Counted from the stretch's first letter, positions 35,332 to 44,533 are shown. The stretch is 64,000 nucleotides of DNA from Thalassospira australica (GCF_000763295.1 NZ_JRJE01000031.1:124001-188000), one strand, 5' to 3'. The notes: a model not told the origin generated them from the sequence alone. Made by a program: numbers and translations.

Positions 35332-36435
35332 TTACCTTTGTTCGCCTTTGCGAAGCTCTTTTTCCAGATAGGCGGAGTATTTCGCCATCGAGAAACAGAT
35401 CAGGAAGAATATTGCCGCGGCGAAGGCATAGCCCTCGACATAATACTTGGTCCAGGCCGGGTCACTACGAAGTGCCAGCTTCACCGTGCCAAGGAAGTCA
35501 AACAGGCCGATAATAACGACCAGCGTGGTGTCCTTGAACATGGAGATAAAGCTGTTCACAGTTGGCGGAATCACTAGGCGCAGTGCTTGTGGCAGAACGA
35601 TCAGCCGCATTGACTGCCAATAAGACAGTGCAAGGCTGTCGCCTGCTTCAAACTGACCACGTGGTACTGCCTGAAGACCGCCACGGAATACCTCGGCAAG
35701 GTAAGCAGCTGTAAACAGGATGATGCCGATCTGTGCACGCAACAGTTTATCAATGGTCACGCCATCCGGCAGGAACAGCGGGAACATCACAGATGCCATG
35801 AACAGAACCGTAATCAGCGGAACACCACGGATAACTTCGATGTAAACCACCGAGACGGTTTTAATTGCCGGCATGTTGGACTGACGACCAAGGGCAAGAA
35901 GCAACCCGAACGGGAAGGCAAAGATCACACCGATAGAAGACAGGATCAGCGTCAGCGGAAGACCGCCCCAATAGCTGTTCTGCACATAGGTAAGACCAAA
36001 AATACCGCCCCACATCAAGATACAGATAATCGGAACACCGATGACCCACATCGGGATGATCCATTTACGCACGCCGGCGTATTTAACGCCGCCAAGACTG
36101 CCGCAAATGATGCCCATCAGAATGATCATGGCCAGAAGCGGACGCCACTGTTCATCAAACGGATAGGTCCCAAACAGGATCAGCCGCAAATTGGCATTTA
36201 CAAAGCCCCAGCATGCGCCTGTGGCCTCTTTACAGCTTTCGATGGATGGTGCAAGCGTCGCATTCACGATGCCCCATTCAACCAGCGGCGGCACCAGCCA
36301 AAGGATGAACGCGATTGAACCAAGCGTCAGGATGGTATTGAACCATCCGTCAAACAGGTTCTTTTTCGACCAGGTGACGGCACGTTCCATAAAGGTGCCG
36401 GTTGGAAGAGGAGGTGATTTTGCGTTTTCTGACAT
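35332..36435 (-). CDS. aapM: General L-amino-acid ABC importer permease (AapM/BztC)
   Basis: Inner-membrane permease of the His/Glu/Gln class, 367 aa. N-terminal segments precede the permease core, in which the ATPase-contact stretch reads GDSLALSYWQSMRLIVLPQALR (cut here at ~285). The PEVIRGVPLITVLF-type block appears as YIEVIRGVPLITVLF near 200. AapM/BztC are larger than simple HisM-type permeases because of extra N-terminal segments. Separated from aapQ by one base. Confidence 0.93.
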   Translation of the reverse strand: MSENAKSPPLPTGTFMERAVTWSKKNLFDGWFNTILTLGSIAFILWLVPPLVEWGIVNATLAPSIESCKEATGACWGFVNANLRLILFGTYPFDEQWRPLLAMIILMGIICGSLGGVKYAGVRKWIIPMWVIGVPIICILMWGGIFGLTYVQNSYWGGLPLTLILSSIGVIFAFPFGLLLALGRQSNMPAIKTVSVVYIEVIRGVPLITVLFMASVMFPLFLPDGVTIDKLLRAQIGIILFTAAYLAEVFRGGLQAVPRGQFEAGDSLALSYWQSMRLIVLPQALRLVIPPTVNSFISMFKDTTLVVIIGLFDFLGTVKLALRSDPAWTKYYVEGYAFAAAIFFLICFSMAKYSAYLEKELRKGEQR

Positions 36436-36436
36436 G

Positions 36437-37633
36437 TTACCTCTCCACCAATGCCATTTTCTTGTTGAACCAATTCATAAAGAGCGAGGTCAACAAGGAC
36501 AAACCAAGATAGATCGACATGAAGATCGAGATCGCCTCAATCGCCTGACCTGTCTGGTTCATGGTTGTGTTGGAAACAGAAACCAGATCCGGATAGCCGA
36601 CCGCAACTGCAAGCGAGCTGTTTTTGGTCAGATTAAGGTACTGGTTGGTGAGTGGCGGAATTGCAACGCGCATCGATTGCGGCAGGATAACCTTGCGAAG
36701 TGCAACCGTGCGCCGGATGCCAAGGCTGTCTGCAGCTTCCCACTGGCCATTTGGAACAGCCTGAATACCAGAACGAACAACCTCGGCAACATAGGTCGAG
36801 GTATAAACCGTAAGGCCGATAAGAACGGCCATGAACTCTGGCGAGATGTTATAGCCACCACGAATGTTGAAGCCCTTGAGTTCCGGCATGCTCATGTCGG
36901 TCGGGGCGCCACCAGCAAGATACGCCAGCAAGACCAAACCAACGAAAATGCCAAGCCCGGCAAGGAACATCGGGAAAGGCTGGCCTGTCGCATCCTGACG
37001 TTTCTTGGCCCATTTCTTGACGAAATAGATTACAACGCAGGCGATGACTGCAGCAATCCCCATCATGGTGAAAGCAGTATCAGCCATTGGAACGGGAAGG
37101 TACATGCCGCGCGATGTCAGCAATACACCAGGCAACGGTTCAAGCGCGTCACGTGGATGCGGAAATGCTCCGGGAATCAGCGCGTACCAGAAGAATAGCT
37201 GCAGAAGAACCGGAATGTTACGGAAGGTTTCGACATAAACAGTGGCCAGTTTACGAACGATCCAGTTCGACGACAGGCGTGCGATGCCGAAAATGATCCC
37301 GATAATCGTACAAAGGACGATACCAAGGAAGGACACCTTCACAGTGTTCAGGAGACCAACCAAAAGTGCCGTGGCGTAATCGCTCTTGGCACTGTAGTCG
37401 ATCATGGTTTCACTAATCTCGAAAGAAGCTTCGAGATCGAGGAAACCGTAACCGGTAGAAATGTTCTGTTGTTCAAGGTTGTACAAGGTGTTGGACACCA
37501 GGTACCAGCCCGCAAGAATGATCAGTCCGATCGCGACAATTTGGTAAAGTACCGCACGAACATTTTCGTCATTCAGGTAATCGACGAGGCCCTTGGAACG
37601 AACATTCCCCGGGACATTTTGAGGCTTACTCAT
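36437..37633 (-). CDS. aapQ: General L-amino-acid ABC importer permease (AapQ/BztB)
   Basis: Partner permease, 398 aa. YVETFRNIPVLLQLFFWY near ~130 and the contact region SGIQAVPNGQWEAADSLG near ~300 are family features; a long hydrophilic loop and additional segments between them are normal for AapQ. Lies directly before aapM; a 117-bp gap with a hairpin separates it from aapJ. Confidence 0.93.
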   Translation of the reverse strand: MSKPQNVPGNVRSKGLVDYLNDENVRAVLYQIVAIGLIILAGWYLVSNTLYNLEQQNISTGYGFLDLEASFEISETMIDYSAKSDYATALLVGLLNTVKVSFLGIVLCTIIGIIFGIARLSSNWIVRKLATVYVETFRNIPVLLQLFFWYALIPGAFPHPRDALEPLPGVLLTSRGMYLPVPMADTAFTMMGIAAVIACVVIYFVKKWAKKRQDATGQPFPMFLAGLGIFVGLVLLAYLAGGAPTDMSMPELKGFNIRGGYNISPEFMAVLIGLTVYTSTYVAEVVRSGIQAVPNGQWEAADSLGIRRTVALRKVILPQSMRVAIPPLTNQYLNLTKNSSLAVAVGYPDLVSVSNTTMNQTGQAIEAISIFMSIYLGLSLLTSLFMNWFNKKMALVER

Positions 37634-37682
37634 ATGACCCTCAGGTGTAGATTGTATCCAAAATCAGCAAGCACCTAACGAA

Positions 37683-37720
37683 AAGCTCCGCCCATGCGTT
37701 CAGGCAGTGGGGCGGAGCTT
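37683..37720 (-). terminator. Intra-operon hairpin between aapJ and aapQ
   Basis: Perfect 11-bp stem AAGCTCCGCCC / GGGCGGAGCTT with a 16-base loop. Without a long T-run, it probably raises the ratio of binding protein to permeases through mRNA stability or partial termination. Confidence 0.6.
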
Positions 37721-37750
37721 CGTAGGTTTTGGCTATCGGCTAGCTAGTGA

Positions 37751-38773
37751 TTAGCGAACCGGCCATGCATACTGCAGGCCACCATCGGTCCACAGAGCGT
37801 TCAGACCACGCTCAAGGCCCAGCTTTGCGGTAACGTTTTTCTCATAGCTTTCGCCATAGTTACCAACCTGCTTGATGATGTTGTATGCCCAAGCTTCATC
37901 GAGACCAAGCGCTTCGCCCATGCCCGGGGTTACGCCCAGCAAACGCTGGATGCCCGGGTTGGTGCTGTTTGCTTTCATGTCGTCAACATTTTCCATGGTG
38001 ACGCCATACTCTTCTGCTTCAATCATCGCGGTGAAAGCCCAACGAACAACGTCCGACCACTGCTCGTCACCCTGGGCGACAACCGGGCCAAGCGGCTCTT
38101 TGGAAATGATTTCCGGCAGAATTGCATAGTCATCCGGGTTTTCAGCCATCTGCGTACGGATGGAAGCAAGACCCGAAGCATCGGTGGTGTACACGTCACA
38201 ACGGCCAGAGAAGAAGGCGGCAGTTGCTTCGTTGATGTTTTCGATAACGACCGGCTCGAAGGACATGCCTTTGGCGCGGAAGTAATCAGCAAGGTTCAGC
38301 TCGGTCGTGGTGCCCGGCTCAACGCAAACGGTCGCACCGTCAAGCTCGGTTGCGCTGGAAACGCCCAAAGCTTTCGGGATCAGGAAGCCCTGACCGTCAT
38401 AATAGTTGATGCCAACGAAAGTCAGACCGAGTTTTGCGTCACGGGTGGTGGTTGCAGTGGTGTTACGCGACAGAATGTCGATTTCACCTGACTGCAGGGC
38501 CGTGAAGCGCTGTGCGGCGGTCAACGGGGTGTACTGAACGCTGTTTGCGTCGCCGAGCAGTGCAGCAGCAGTCGCACGGCAAACATCAACGTCAATACCT
38601 TCCCACTGGCCTTCTGCATTGGCTGCAGAGAAACCCGGAAGACCGGTGTTCACACCACACTGAACGAAACCTTTGGCCTTGATGCCGTCAAGCACAGCAC
38701 CAGCCTGTGCGTTCTGTGCGGCAACGGCAGCAACCGTCATTGCGCCAGCGGCAAGGATCGTTTGGATTTTCAT
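37751..38773 (-). CDS. aapJ: General L-amino-acid-binding protein (AapJ/BztA)
   Basis: Periplasmic binding protein of 340 aa with signal peptide ending AAQNAQA (cleavage ~24). VQCGVNTGLPGFSA, WEGIDVDVCRATAAALLGD and the LSRNTTATTTRDA block are signatures of AapJ/BztA, which bind a broad range of L-amino acids. AGGGAG precedes the ATG. A perfect 9-bp dyad sits about 50 bp upstream (38825-38848). Confidence 0.94.
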   Translation of the reverse strand: MKIQTILAAGAMTVAAVAAQNAQAGAVLDGIKAKGFVQCGVNTGLPGFSAANAEGQWEGIDVDVCRATAAALLGDANSVQYTPLTAAQRFTALQSGEIDILSRNTTATTTRDAKLGLTFVGINYYDGQGFLIPKALGVSSATELDGATVCVEPGTTTELNLADYFRAKGMSFEPVVIENINEATAAFFSGRCDVYTTDASGLASIRTQMAENPDDYAILPEIISKEPLGPVVAQGDEQWSDVVRWAFTAMIEAEEYGVTMENVDDMKANSTNPGIQRLLGVTPGMGEALGLDEAWAYNIIKQVGNYGESYEKNVTAKLGLERGLNALWTDGGLQYAWPVR

Positions 38774-39236
38774 AAGATGAGCTCCCTTATTAGCAAAGCA
38801 TTGTTTTTAGCTTTTGTGCCACCCTAGATATGCACACACGCATATCTATTTCGTCCAACCGAGATCGGACCGTCAAATTAAGAAATTTTAGGCCACCATG
38901 TGTCAAGTGTGAAAAATTTTGGGCAATGCCCGTGCAGGTCAAATCGGCAGAAAATTAAGCTTTTTTCTAAGTTTATAGCCATCAAATCGGCACTTAAATA
39001 TTTTATACAATGTGAGTTTTATTGTTTATATTCAATTGGGTACCGGTATTCCTTTGCCGAGCAGGTTTGAGGTTTGAGTTTGCACGAACTTTTTTTCGCC
39101 TAAACTGGCTGTGTGGTGAAAAAATATGCATATGTTTGCACTGTGCAAAATTCAATCATCGCTGCAATGCGGAATCGGAATCGCTGTTCGGAATCGGTTC
39201 ATCGCAATCTATCGTGATGGGCGCGCATCAAAACAA
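38774..39236. other. AT-rich intergenic region between aapJ and acetoacetyl-CoA synthetase
   Basis: A 463-bp AT-rich stretch. It should carry the aap promoter. GGAATCGG occurs twice near 39171-39198 (with GGAATCGC between). No gene is supported; frames at 39022-39336 and 39126-39521 run into the synthetase on the opposite strand. Confidence 0.4.
38825..38848 (-). promoter_or_regulatory. Inverted repeat upstream of aapJ
   Basis: TAGATATGC and GCATATCTA, perfect 9-bp arms around ACACAC. It lies in the leader or promoter of the aap operon; a protein-binding operator is the likeliest reading. Confidence 0.45.
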
Positions 39237-39262
39237 ATACCCCGCCAGTTCAGGCGGGGTAT
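39237..39262 (-). terminator. Terminator of the acetoacetyl-CoA synthetase gene
   Basis: Perfect 10-bp stem ATACCCCGCC / GGCGGGGTAT with loop AGTTCA, followed on the minus strand by TTTGTTTT. It ends eight bases past the stop codon. Confidence 0.8.
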
Positions 39263-39269
39263 TCAAAGA

Positions 39270-41222
39270 TCAGCTTTTCAGTTCGGCAAGGTTGGAAAAG
39301 AGTTCAAGTGCCGTCGGGTTCGCAAGTGCTTCCTGATTTTTAACAGGTCGGTCATGTACAACGTCTCGGACGGCGAGTTCGGTGATTTTACCAGATTTGG
39401 TGCGTGGGATATCGGCAACCGCAATGACTTTTGCCGGCACATGGCGCGGGGTGCAGTTGCTTCTGATCTGCTTCTTGATCTTGTCGACAAGCGCGGTATC
39501 CAATGTGTAATTTTCGCGTAGCACAACAAACAGGATCACCCGGACGTCATTATCCCAGTCCTGACCAATAACAATCGATTCCTGAATTTCGGGCAGTTTT
39601 TCAACTTGTCGGTAAATCTCTGCCGTGCCGATGCGCACACCACCCGGGTTAAGCGTTGCGTCTGATCGGCCATAGATCACCATGCCGCCGTCATCATCAA
39701 GCTCAACATAATCACCATGGCACCAGATGTTATCGAACCGATCGAAGTAGGCGCTGTGGTATCGGGATCCGTCAGGGTCATTCCAGAACCCAACAGGCAT
39801 GGACGGGAAGGGCTTGGTGCAAACCAGCTCGCCTTTCTCGTTGCGCACAGGGTTGCCGTCGTCATCAAAAACGTCAACAGCAACGCCAAGGGCGCGGGTC
39901 TGGATGACGCCACGTTTAACCGGCAGAACAGGGGATGCCAAAACAAAACACCCAAGGATATCGGTCCCACCGGAAATTGATGCCAGATGGATGTCTTCCT
40001 TAATGTCACGATAGACGTAATCAAAGCTTTCCGGCGCCAATGGTGATCCGGTCGAGGTCATCGCACGGACCGTTGACAGGTTGTGAGTTTCGCGCGGTTT
40101 GAGTTCAGCTTTCGCCAAGGCATCGATATATTTTGCGGATGTCCCAAACAGGGTCATGCCTTCGGCATCGGCGTAATCAAACAGGATGTTGCCATTGGGA
40201 TAGAACGGGGATCCGTCATAAAGCATCAGGGTCGCGCCTGTCGCCAACCCGGCCATCAGCCAATTCCACATCATCCAGCCACAGGTGGTGAAGTAAAATA
40301 CTCTATCGCCGTGGGCGACGTCACAATGCAGAACGTGCTCTGAAACCTGTTTAAGTAACGTCCCGCCAGTACCGTGAACGATGCATTTCGGTTTGCCAGT
40401 CGTTCCCGACGAAAACATCACATAAAGCGGGTGATTGAATTCGACCTGCTCGAAGGCAATTTTTTCGGTCCGGAACGGGGTAAGGAAATCGTCATATCCT
40501 ACCGCGTTTCTGATGTCGGTAGTGTTTGCCCCGTCAAAGGCATATTTGACGATCACAACCCTTTTGAGGCTATCGATACGCTCAACGACATCACGGACTT
40601 TTTCACGGATGTCATGTTGTTTGCCATTGTAGTGATATCCGTCGACCGTAATCATGACCGACGGTTCAATCTGCCCAAAGCGATCGACAACGCCCTGAAC
40701 GCCAAAGTCGGGGGAGGCGGAAGACCAGGCCGCCCCAATTGCCGCCGTGGCAAGCATCGCGATGACGGTTTCGTTCATATTAGGCATGTAGCCACATACC
40801 CGGTCACCTTTGCCAACGCCTTCGGCGCGCAGCGCTTGCGAGAACTTGGAAACTGCGATGTTTAGCTCTGCCCACGAAAGACGGTTCTTGACCTTGTCCT
40901 CGCCCCAGAAGATGAGGGCATCAGAATCATCATCGCGAACCAACAGGTTTTCCGCAAAGTTCAGGCGGGCGTCGGGAAAGAACTGAGCACCTGGCATTTT
41001 CGTGCCATCGACAAGTACGCGATCTCCCCAGGTTTCTGCTTTCAGATCGGTATATTCGATGATTGCTGGCCAAAAGCGTTCAATGTCTGAAACAGACCAG
41101 TCATAGAGCGCCGTAAAGCTCTGAAGGTTCAGGCTGTACTTTGCGTTTACCCACTCGCGAAAGCGGGTGACATTTGCATTTTCAACACGTTCCTTCGTCG
41201 GTTGCCAAAGCAAGTCGCTCAT
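39270..41222 (-). CDS. Acetoacetyl-CoA synthetase
   Basis: Acyl-adenylate-forming ligase that activates acetoacetate to acetoacetyl-CoA, used with ketone bodies and polyhydroxybutyrate breakdown products. The P-loop MFSSGTTGKPKCIVHGTGGTLL (first part at ~270), FYFTTCGWMMWNWLMAG and the WCHGDYVELDDDGGMVIYGR region (~520) fit the AACS group rather than acetyl-CoA synthetase. The start at 41222 (MSDLLWQPT) follows AAGGA; eight further residues upstream are possible but lack a site. At 650 aa it is full length. A PdhR/LldR-type palindrome lies ~140 bp upstream. Confidence 0.93.
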   Translation of the reverse strand: MSDLLWQPTKERVENANVTRFREWVNAKYSLNLQSFTALYDWSVSDIERFWPAIIEYTDLKAETWGDRVLVDGTKMPGAQFFPDARLNFAENLLVRDDDSDALIFWGEDKVKNRLSWAELNIAVSKFSQALRAEGVGKGDRVCGYMPNMNETVIAMLATAAIGAAWSSASPDFGVQGVVDRFGQIEPSVMITVDGYHYNGKQHDIREKVRDVVERIDSLKRVVIVKYAFDGANTTDIRNAVGYDDFLTPFRTEKIAFEQVEFNHPLYVMFSSGTTGKPKCIVHGTGGTLLKQVSEHVLHCDVAHGDRVFYFTTCGWMMWNWLMAGLATGATLMLYDGSPFYPNGNILFDYADAEGMTLFGTSAKYIDALAKAELKPRETHNLSTVRAMTSTGSPLAPESFDYVYRDIKEDIHLASISGGTDILGCFVLASPVLPVKRGVIQTRALGVAVDVFDDDGNPVRNEKGELVCTKPFPSMPVGFWNDPDGSRYHSAYFDRFDNIWCHGDYVELDDDGGMVIYGRSDATLNPGGVRIGTAEIYRQVEKLPEIQESIVIGQDWDNDVRVILFVVLRENYTLDTALVDKIKKQIRSNCTPRHVPAKVIAVADIPRTKSGKITELAVRDVVHDRPVKNQEALANPTALELFSNLAELKS

Positions 41223-41308
41223 GATGGGTCCTTCGTTTCCTGCCAAATGTAATGATCAGAGCCAGCACCTCATTTGCGCGGGTGCCAATTTGGTATTTCT
41301 CTACCATT

Positions 41309-41337
41309 TTTCTAAGGGCAAAAATAAACACCGGCAA
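41309..41337 (-). promoter_or_regulatory. Candidate promoter of the acetoacetyl-CoA synthetase gene
   Basis: Read on the minus strand: TTGCCG, 17 bp, TAGAAA. A short dyad TGGTA / TACCA (41291-41306) covers the expected transcription start. Confidence 0.4.
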
Positions 41338-41360
41338 GTGAAGAGACGGTGAAGTGCATT

Positions 41361-41375
41361 ATTGGTAATACCAAT
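41361..41375. promoter_or_regulatory. PdhR/LldR-like (GntR-family) operator
   Basis: The 15-bp palindrome ATTGGTAATACCAAT fits the ATTGGTnnnACCAAT consensus known for the GntR-family regulators PdhR and LldR. It lies just upstream of the candidate -35 box of the acetoacetyl-CoA synthetase promoter. Confidence 0.5.
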
Positions 41376-41647
41376 TGAGCAAAATTTATTTCCAAATAAG
41401 TTTAAATAACAAATGTAATATACTGTTTTATAGTGATAAAATTGGTAACGGATATGAGAAAAAATTATTGGGTTTGTGAAGGCTGTTGCTAGAGGTTTCT
41501 GCTAATAAAATATCAAAAATGGTCCAGTTTTTGATTGTTCATGATTCGGATTGTCCGTGGTTAATACCGCAAAACATATTAAACGCTTGCACCTTCTTGA
41601 AGCCATACTAGTTTGTTGCATCACCTTGAAATGATCTGGAGGCCGTC

Positions 41648-42178
41648 TTGGCGGGGATTGATGAAAGCAAGCCGTTTGTCGCAATCAACATTGCGGTCCT
41701 GACCGTAAGTGACACCCGTGATATGCATAATGATACCTCTGGTGAGGTTCTTGCCGAACGGATCGTTGAGAAGGGCCACCGGGTTTTTGAACGACAAATC
41801 CTTCCTGATGACCAGGCCGCCCTGCGCAAACAGCTCGGGGCATGGTGTGCCGATCCAAATGTCGACGTGATCATTACCACAGGCGGAACAGGTGTCACCG
41901 GGCGCGACGTGACGGTTGAGGCACACCGCATGCTTTATGAAAAGGAAATTCCCGGTTTTGGGGAATTGTTCCGGTGGATCTCGTATGAGAAAATCGGCAC
42001 ATCTACTGTTCAGTCACGTGCGACAGCAGGTGTGTGTCAGGGAACCTATATGTTTGCGCTTCCCGGCTCGACAGGTGCGTGCAAGGATGCCTGGGATGAA
42101 ATCCTGCAATATCAACTCGATATTCGTCATCGTCCGTGCAATTTTGTCGAACTGATGCCACGGCTTCTTGAAACCTGA
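41648..42178 (+). CDS. moaB: Molybdenum cofactor biosynthesis protein B
   Basis: MoaB/Mog-type molybdopterin adenylyltransferase fold (176 aa). TVSDTRD near residue 20 and IITTGGTGVTGRDVTVEA near 76-93 are the hallmarks; ATAGVCQGTYMFALPGSTGACKDAWDEI completes the active-site side. Starts at a TTG that has a strong GGAGG six bases upstream; no ATG lies before the conserved part. Co-oriented with, and 62 bp before, the TSUP exporter. Confidence 0.93.
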   Translation: MAGIDESKPFVAINIAVLTVSDTRDMHNDTSGEVLAERIVEKGHRVFERQILPDDQAALRKQLGAWCADPNVDVIITTGGTGVTGRDVTVEAHRMLYEKEIPGFGELFRWISYEKIGTSTVQSRATAGVCQGTYMFALPGSTGACKDAWDEILQYQLDIRHRPCNFVELMPRLLET

Positions 42179-42240
42179 CTTCACGCGTCCGGTTCGATCC
42201 GCCCAACCCTGTCCCTCGTCTAAAAGGATAAGAAAATCCG

Positions 42241-43011
42241 ATGGAGTTTATTTCGGATCCGTTTTTCTATGCTGTTGCCATTCCGGCTGTACTGATTGCC
42301 GGGGTATCAAAAAGCGGTTTTGGTGGCGGACTAGGTGTCGTTGCTGTCCCGTTGATGGCATTGGCCGTTTCGCCGCAGGCGGCAGCGGCGATCATGTTGC
42401 CGATCCTTTGCCTGATGGATATTGCAAATGTTTGGGCGTATCGCAAACGCTGGGATCGTCGAAACATGAAAATCCTGGTTCCTGCTGCCTTGCTTGGCAT
42501 TCTGGTGGGAACGGTTTCGTTTAGTTACCTTAATGAAGCAGCCGTGAAACTGATCATTGCCTTGATCGCGATCATATTCACCCTCGACCATTGGCTGCGT
42601 GGCCGAAAGGCGGCCGGTGATCCTGGGCCGGGAAAAATAGGCAAGGGAACAGTGCTTGGTGCTTTGGCAGGTTTCACCAGCTTTGTGGCGCATGCCGGGG
42701 GGCCACCGGTTTCCGTGTATTTGCTGCCGCAGAAATTAGACAAGTCGATCTTTGTTGGAACGACTGTCATGTTTTTCATTGTCGTAAATTACGTCAAACT
42801 GATCCCTTATGCGATGCTTGGGCAGTTTGATGCATCAAATCTTGGAACATCGCTGTTGTTCGTTCCGCTTGCGCTGTTTGGCACGTGGCTTGGTTTGTGG
42901 GCCCATGACAAGGTCAGTGAAGCCTGGTTCTACCGGGTATGTTATGTGCTTCTATTTATAACCGGGGTTAAGCTGTTGTTTGATGCAGTCACATTGTTTG
43001 TCACTGGTTGA
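42241..43011 (+). CDS. TSUP-family membrane transporter (TauE/SafE)
   Basis: Sulfite exporter TauE/SafE family protein, 256 aa with about eight hydrophobic segments. SKSGFGGGLGVVAVPLMAL near residue 22 and AHAGGPPVSVYLLPQKLDK near 150 are the two repeated family motifs. The family exports sulfite, sulfoacetate or other organosulfur anions; the substrate here is not evident. Downstream of moaB, which may hint at co-regulation with a molybdenum sulfite-oxidising enzyme elsewhere, though this is speculation. Confidence 0.9.
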   Translation: MEFISDPFFYAVAIPAVLIAGVSKSGFGGGLGVVAVPLMALAVSPQAAAAIMLPILCLMDIANVWAYRKRWDRRNMKILVPAALLGILVGTVSFSYLNEAAVKLIIALIAIIFTLDHWLRGRKAAGDPGPGKIGKGTVLGALAGFTSFVAHAGGPPVSVYLLPQKLDKSIFVGTTVMFFIVVNYVKLIPYAMLGQFDASNLGTSLLFVPLALFGTWLGLWAHDKVSEAWFYRVCYVLLFITGVKLLFDAVTLFVTG

Positions 43012-43414
43012 TGCGCAAACAGCGTGTTCGGGGTCAGGCGAATAATCTGCCAAAATACGTGCCGAAAATCGACAAAACAGAACCGGCGACCCGGAAATTG
43101 CGGCTTCGAATCGCATAATATTCTGTTTTCCAGAAAATATTTTCGAGAAGAAATGATTTAAGTCGGCGTCTAATATACGCAGTATATATACAAAAGGGTG
43201 TGACGAACTGAACTAAAGTAGTAAGTTGTTCTACTTAAGAGATTTGTTCTATTCTGGAATAATACCTATTCTATTTCGATAAACTAACCTAACGTATTGG
43301 TTTCTTTGTCATTTAATATAACACTAATATGTATGTTCATTAAAAATAACTAATGATTTAAGGCGGGCAGGCGACCACGATTTGGCTGAGGGATAAAAAA
43401 AGAGGACAGCCAAC
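43012..43414. other. AT-rich intergenic region upstream of the receptor-like gene
   Basis: A 403-bp region, strongly AT-rich. It contains the palindrome GAAAATATTTTC (43133-43144) and several TTCTA repeats between 43220 and 43275. No gene is supported; promoter elements cannot be assigned with confidence. Confidence 0.4.
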
Positions 43415-44503
43415 ATGCCTGAGAGAATTCTGAACGCTGCTACGAACATGTCGGACTTAACGACAGCCAAAGTTAACGAAATTCAGAATGTTACCAAAAC
43501 CGCCAAAATGCTTGCAATGAACGCCTTGATTGAAGCCTCGCGCGCCGGGGAGGCAGGACGGGGTTTCGCCGTCGTTGCAAATGAAGTCACCAATATTTCC
43601 CAGAAAATCACATCAATTGCCAACGAACTGCAGGACCTGTTTGTTGATGAAGTGGCCGAGCTTCGCACAACAGCACAAACTGTACGCGGCTCAAGGCTTT
43701 CTGATCTTGCTTTATATGTCATCGAGTTGATCGACCGTAACCTCTATGAGCGAAGTTGTGATGTTCGCTGGTGGGCGACAGATAGTGCGGTCGTGCAGGG
43801 CTGTGATGCGCTTGCTGACGAAACGGCACGTAACTTTGCGTGCAAACGCCTTGGCGTGATACTTGATTCCTACACCGTTTATCTCGACCTTTGGGTGGCT
43901 GACAAGAACGGTCGAGTTATTGCCAATGGCCGTCCGGACCGTTACAGCGCAATTGGTTCAGATGTCAGCCAAAAGGAATGGTTCCGTCAGGCAATGGCAA
44001 CTCGAAACGGTGGCGAATATGCCGTCGCGGATATCGAAATCAATGATGCTTTGGGCGGAAAGTCGGTTGCGACCTATGCCACGGCGGTACGGGCCGGTGG
44101 GGAAGAGGACGGCGAGATCGTCGGGGCGATGGGGATCTTCTTTGATTGGGAAGATCAGGCAGAGTCCGTGGTTAACTCCATCAGCCTGCCGCCCGAAGAG
44201 CGCGAACGGACAACGATTATGATCGTCGATCGTGACTTCAAGATTATTGCTTCATCGGATCGCATGGTACGTTTGGGGGAATATATGGCGCTTCGTCATG
44301 ACAAAGAGGAAAAGGGCGCTTATCTTCTGGAAGATGAGACAATCGTTGCCCATGCACTCACCCCTGGCTACGAAACATATGCCGGGCTAGGCTGGCGCGG
44401 TGTAATCATTCAAAAACCTGCATCACGTCTTGCAAATGTCGGCAATCGGGCGACTGTTCAGCGGGCCGAAGACCTGTTTCAGCGACAAAGGGTTGCTGTA
44501 TAG
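43415..44503 (+). CDS. Soluble chemoreceptor-like protein with N-terminal signalling hairpin and C-terminal Cache domain
   Basis: A 362-aa protein without any membrane segment. Residues ~1-95 contain the conserved tip of a methyl-accepting chemotaxis protein (LAMNALIEASRAGEAGRGFAVVANEV at ~33-58, cut here), the CheA/CheW-binding hairpin. Residues ~110-340 resemble a Cache/PDC-type sensor (LDLWVADKNGRVIANGRP, WFRQAMATRNGGEYAVADIE). In normal receptors the sensor precedes the hairpin and the Cache domain is periplasmic; here the order is inverted and the sensor must be cytoplasmic. GAGGA lies upstream of the ATG. No adaptor or kinase gene is nearby. Confidence 0.85.
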   Translation: MPERILNAATNMSDLTTAKVNEIQNVTKTAKMLAMNALIEASRAGEAGRGFAVVANEVTNISQKITSIANELQDLFVDEVAELRTTAQTVRGSRLSDLALYVIELIDRNLYERSCDVRWWATDSAVVQGCDALADETARNFACKRLGVILDSYTVYLDLWVADKNGRVIANGRPDRYSAIGSDVSQKEWFRQAMATRNGGEYAVADIEINDALGGKSVATYATAVRAGGEEDGEIVGAMGIFFDWEDQAESVVNSISLPPEERERTTIMIVDRDFKIIASSDRMVRLGEYMALRHDKEEKGAYLLEDETIVAHALTPGYETYAGLGWRGVIIQKPASRLANVGNRATVQRAEDLFQRQRVAV

Positions 44504-44533
44504 TATTCAGACACAATACAAGATCGCAAACGT

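Larger units (their letters stand above)
41223..41647. other. Divergent intergenic region between acetoacetyl-CoA synthetase and moaB
   Basis: A 425-bp AT-rich region. It contains the synthetase promoter and operator described separately. ATTGGTAAC also occurs near 41440, a further half-site. No gene is supported. Confidence 0.45.

Noticed and set aside
36191-37198. 335-aa open frame on the plus strand
   Set aside because: Antisense to aapM and aapQ, both of which show full family motifs; the frame is a codon-bias shadow.
38774-38830. Sigma54 promoter upstream of aapJ
   Set aside because: TGGCAC occurs on the minus strand, but there is no TTGC at the required spacing.
40374-40865. 163-aa open frame on the plus strand
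   Set aside because: Antisense to acetoacetyl-CoA synthetase, with no own ribosome site or family motif.
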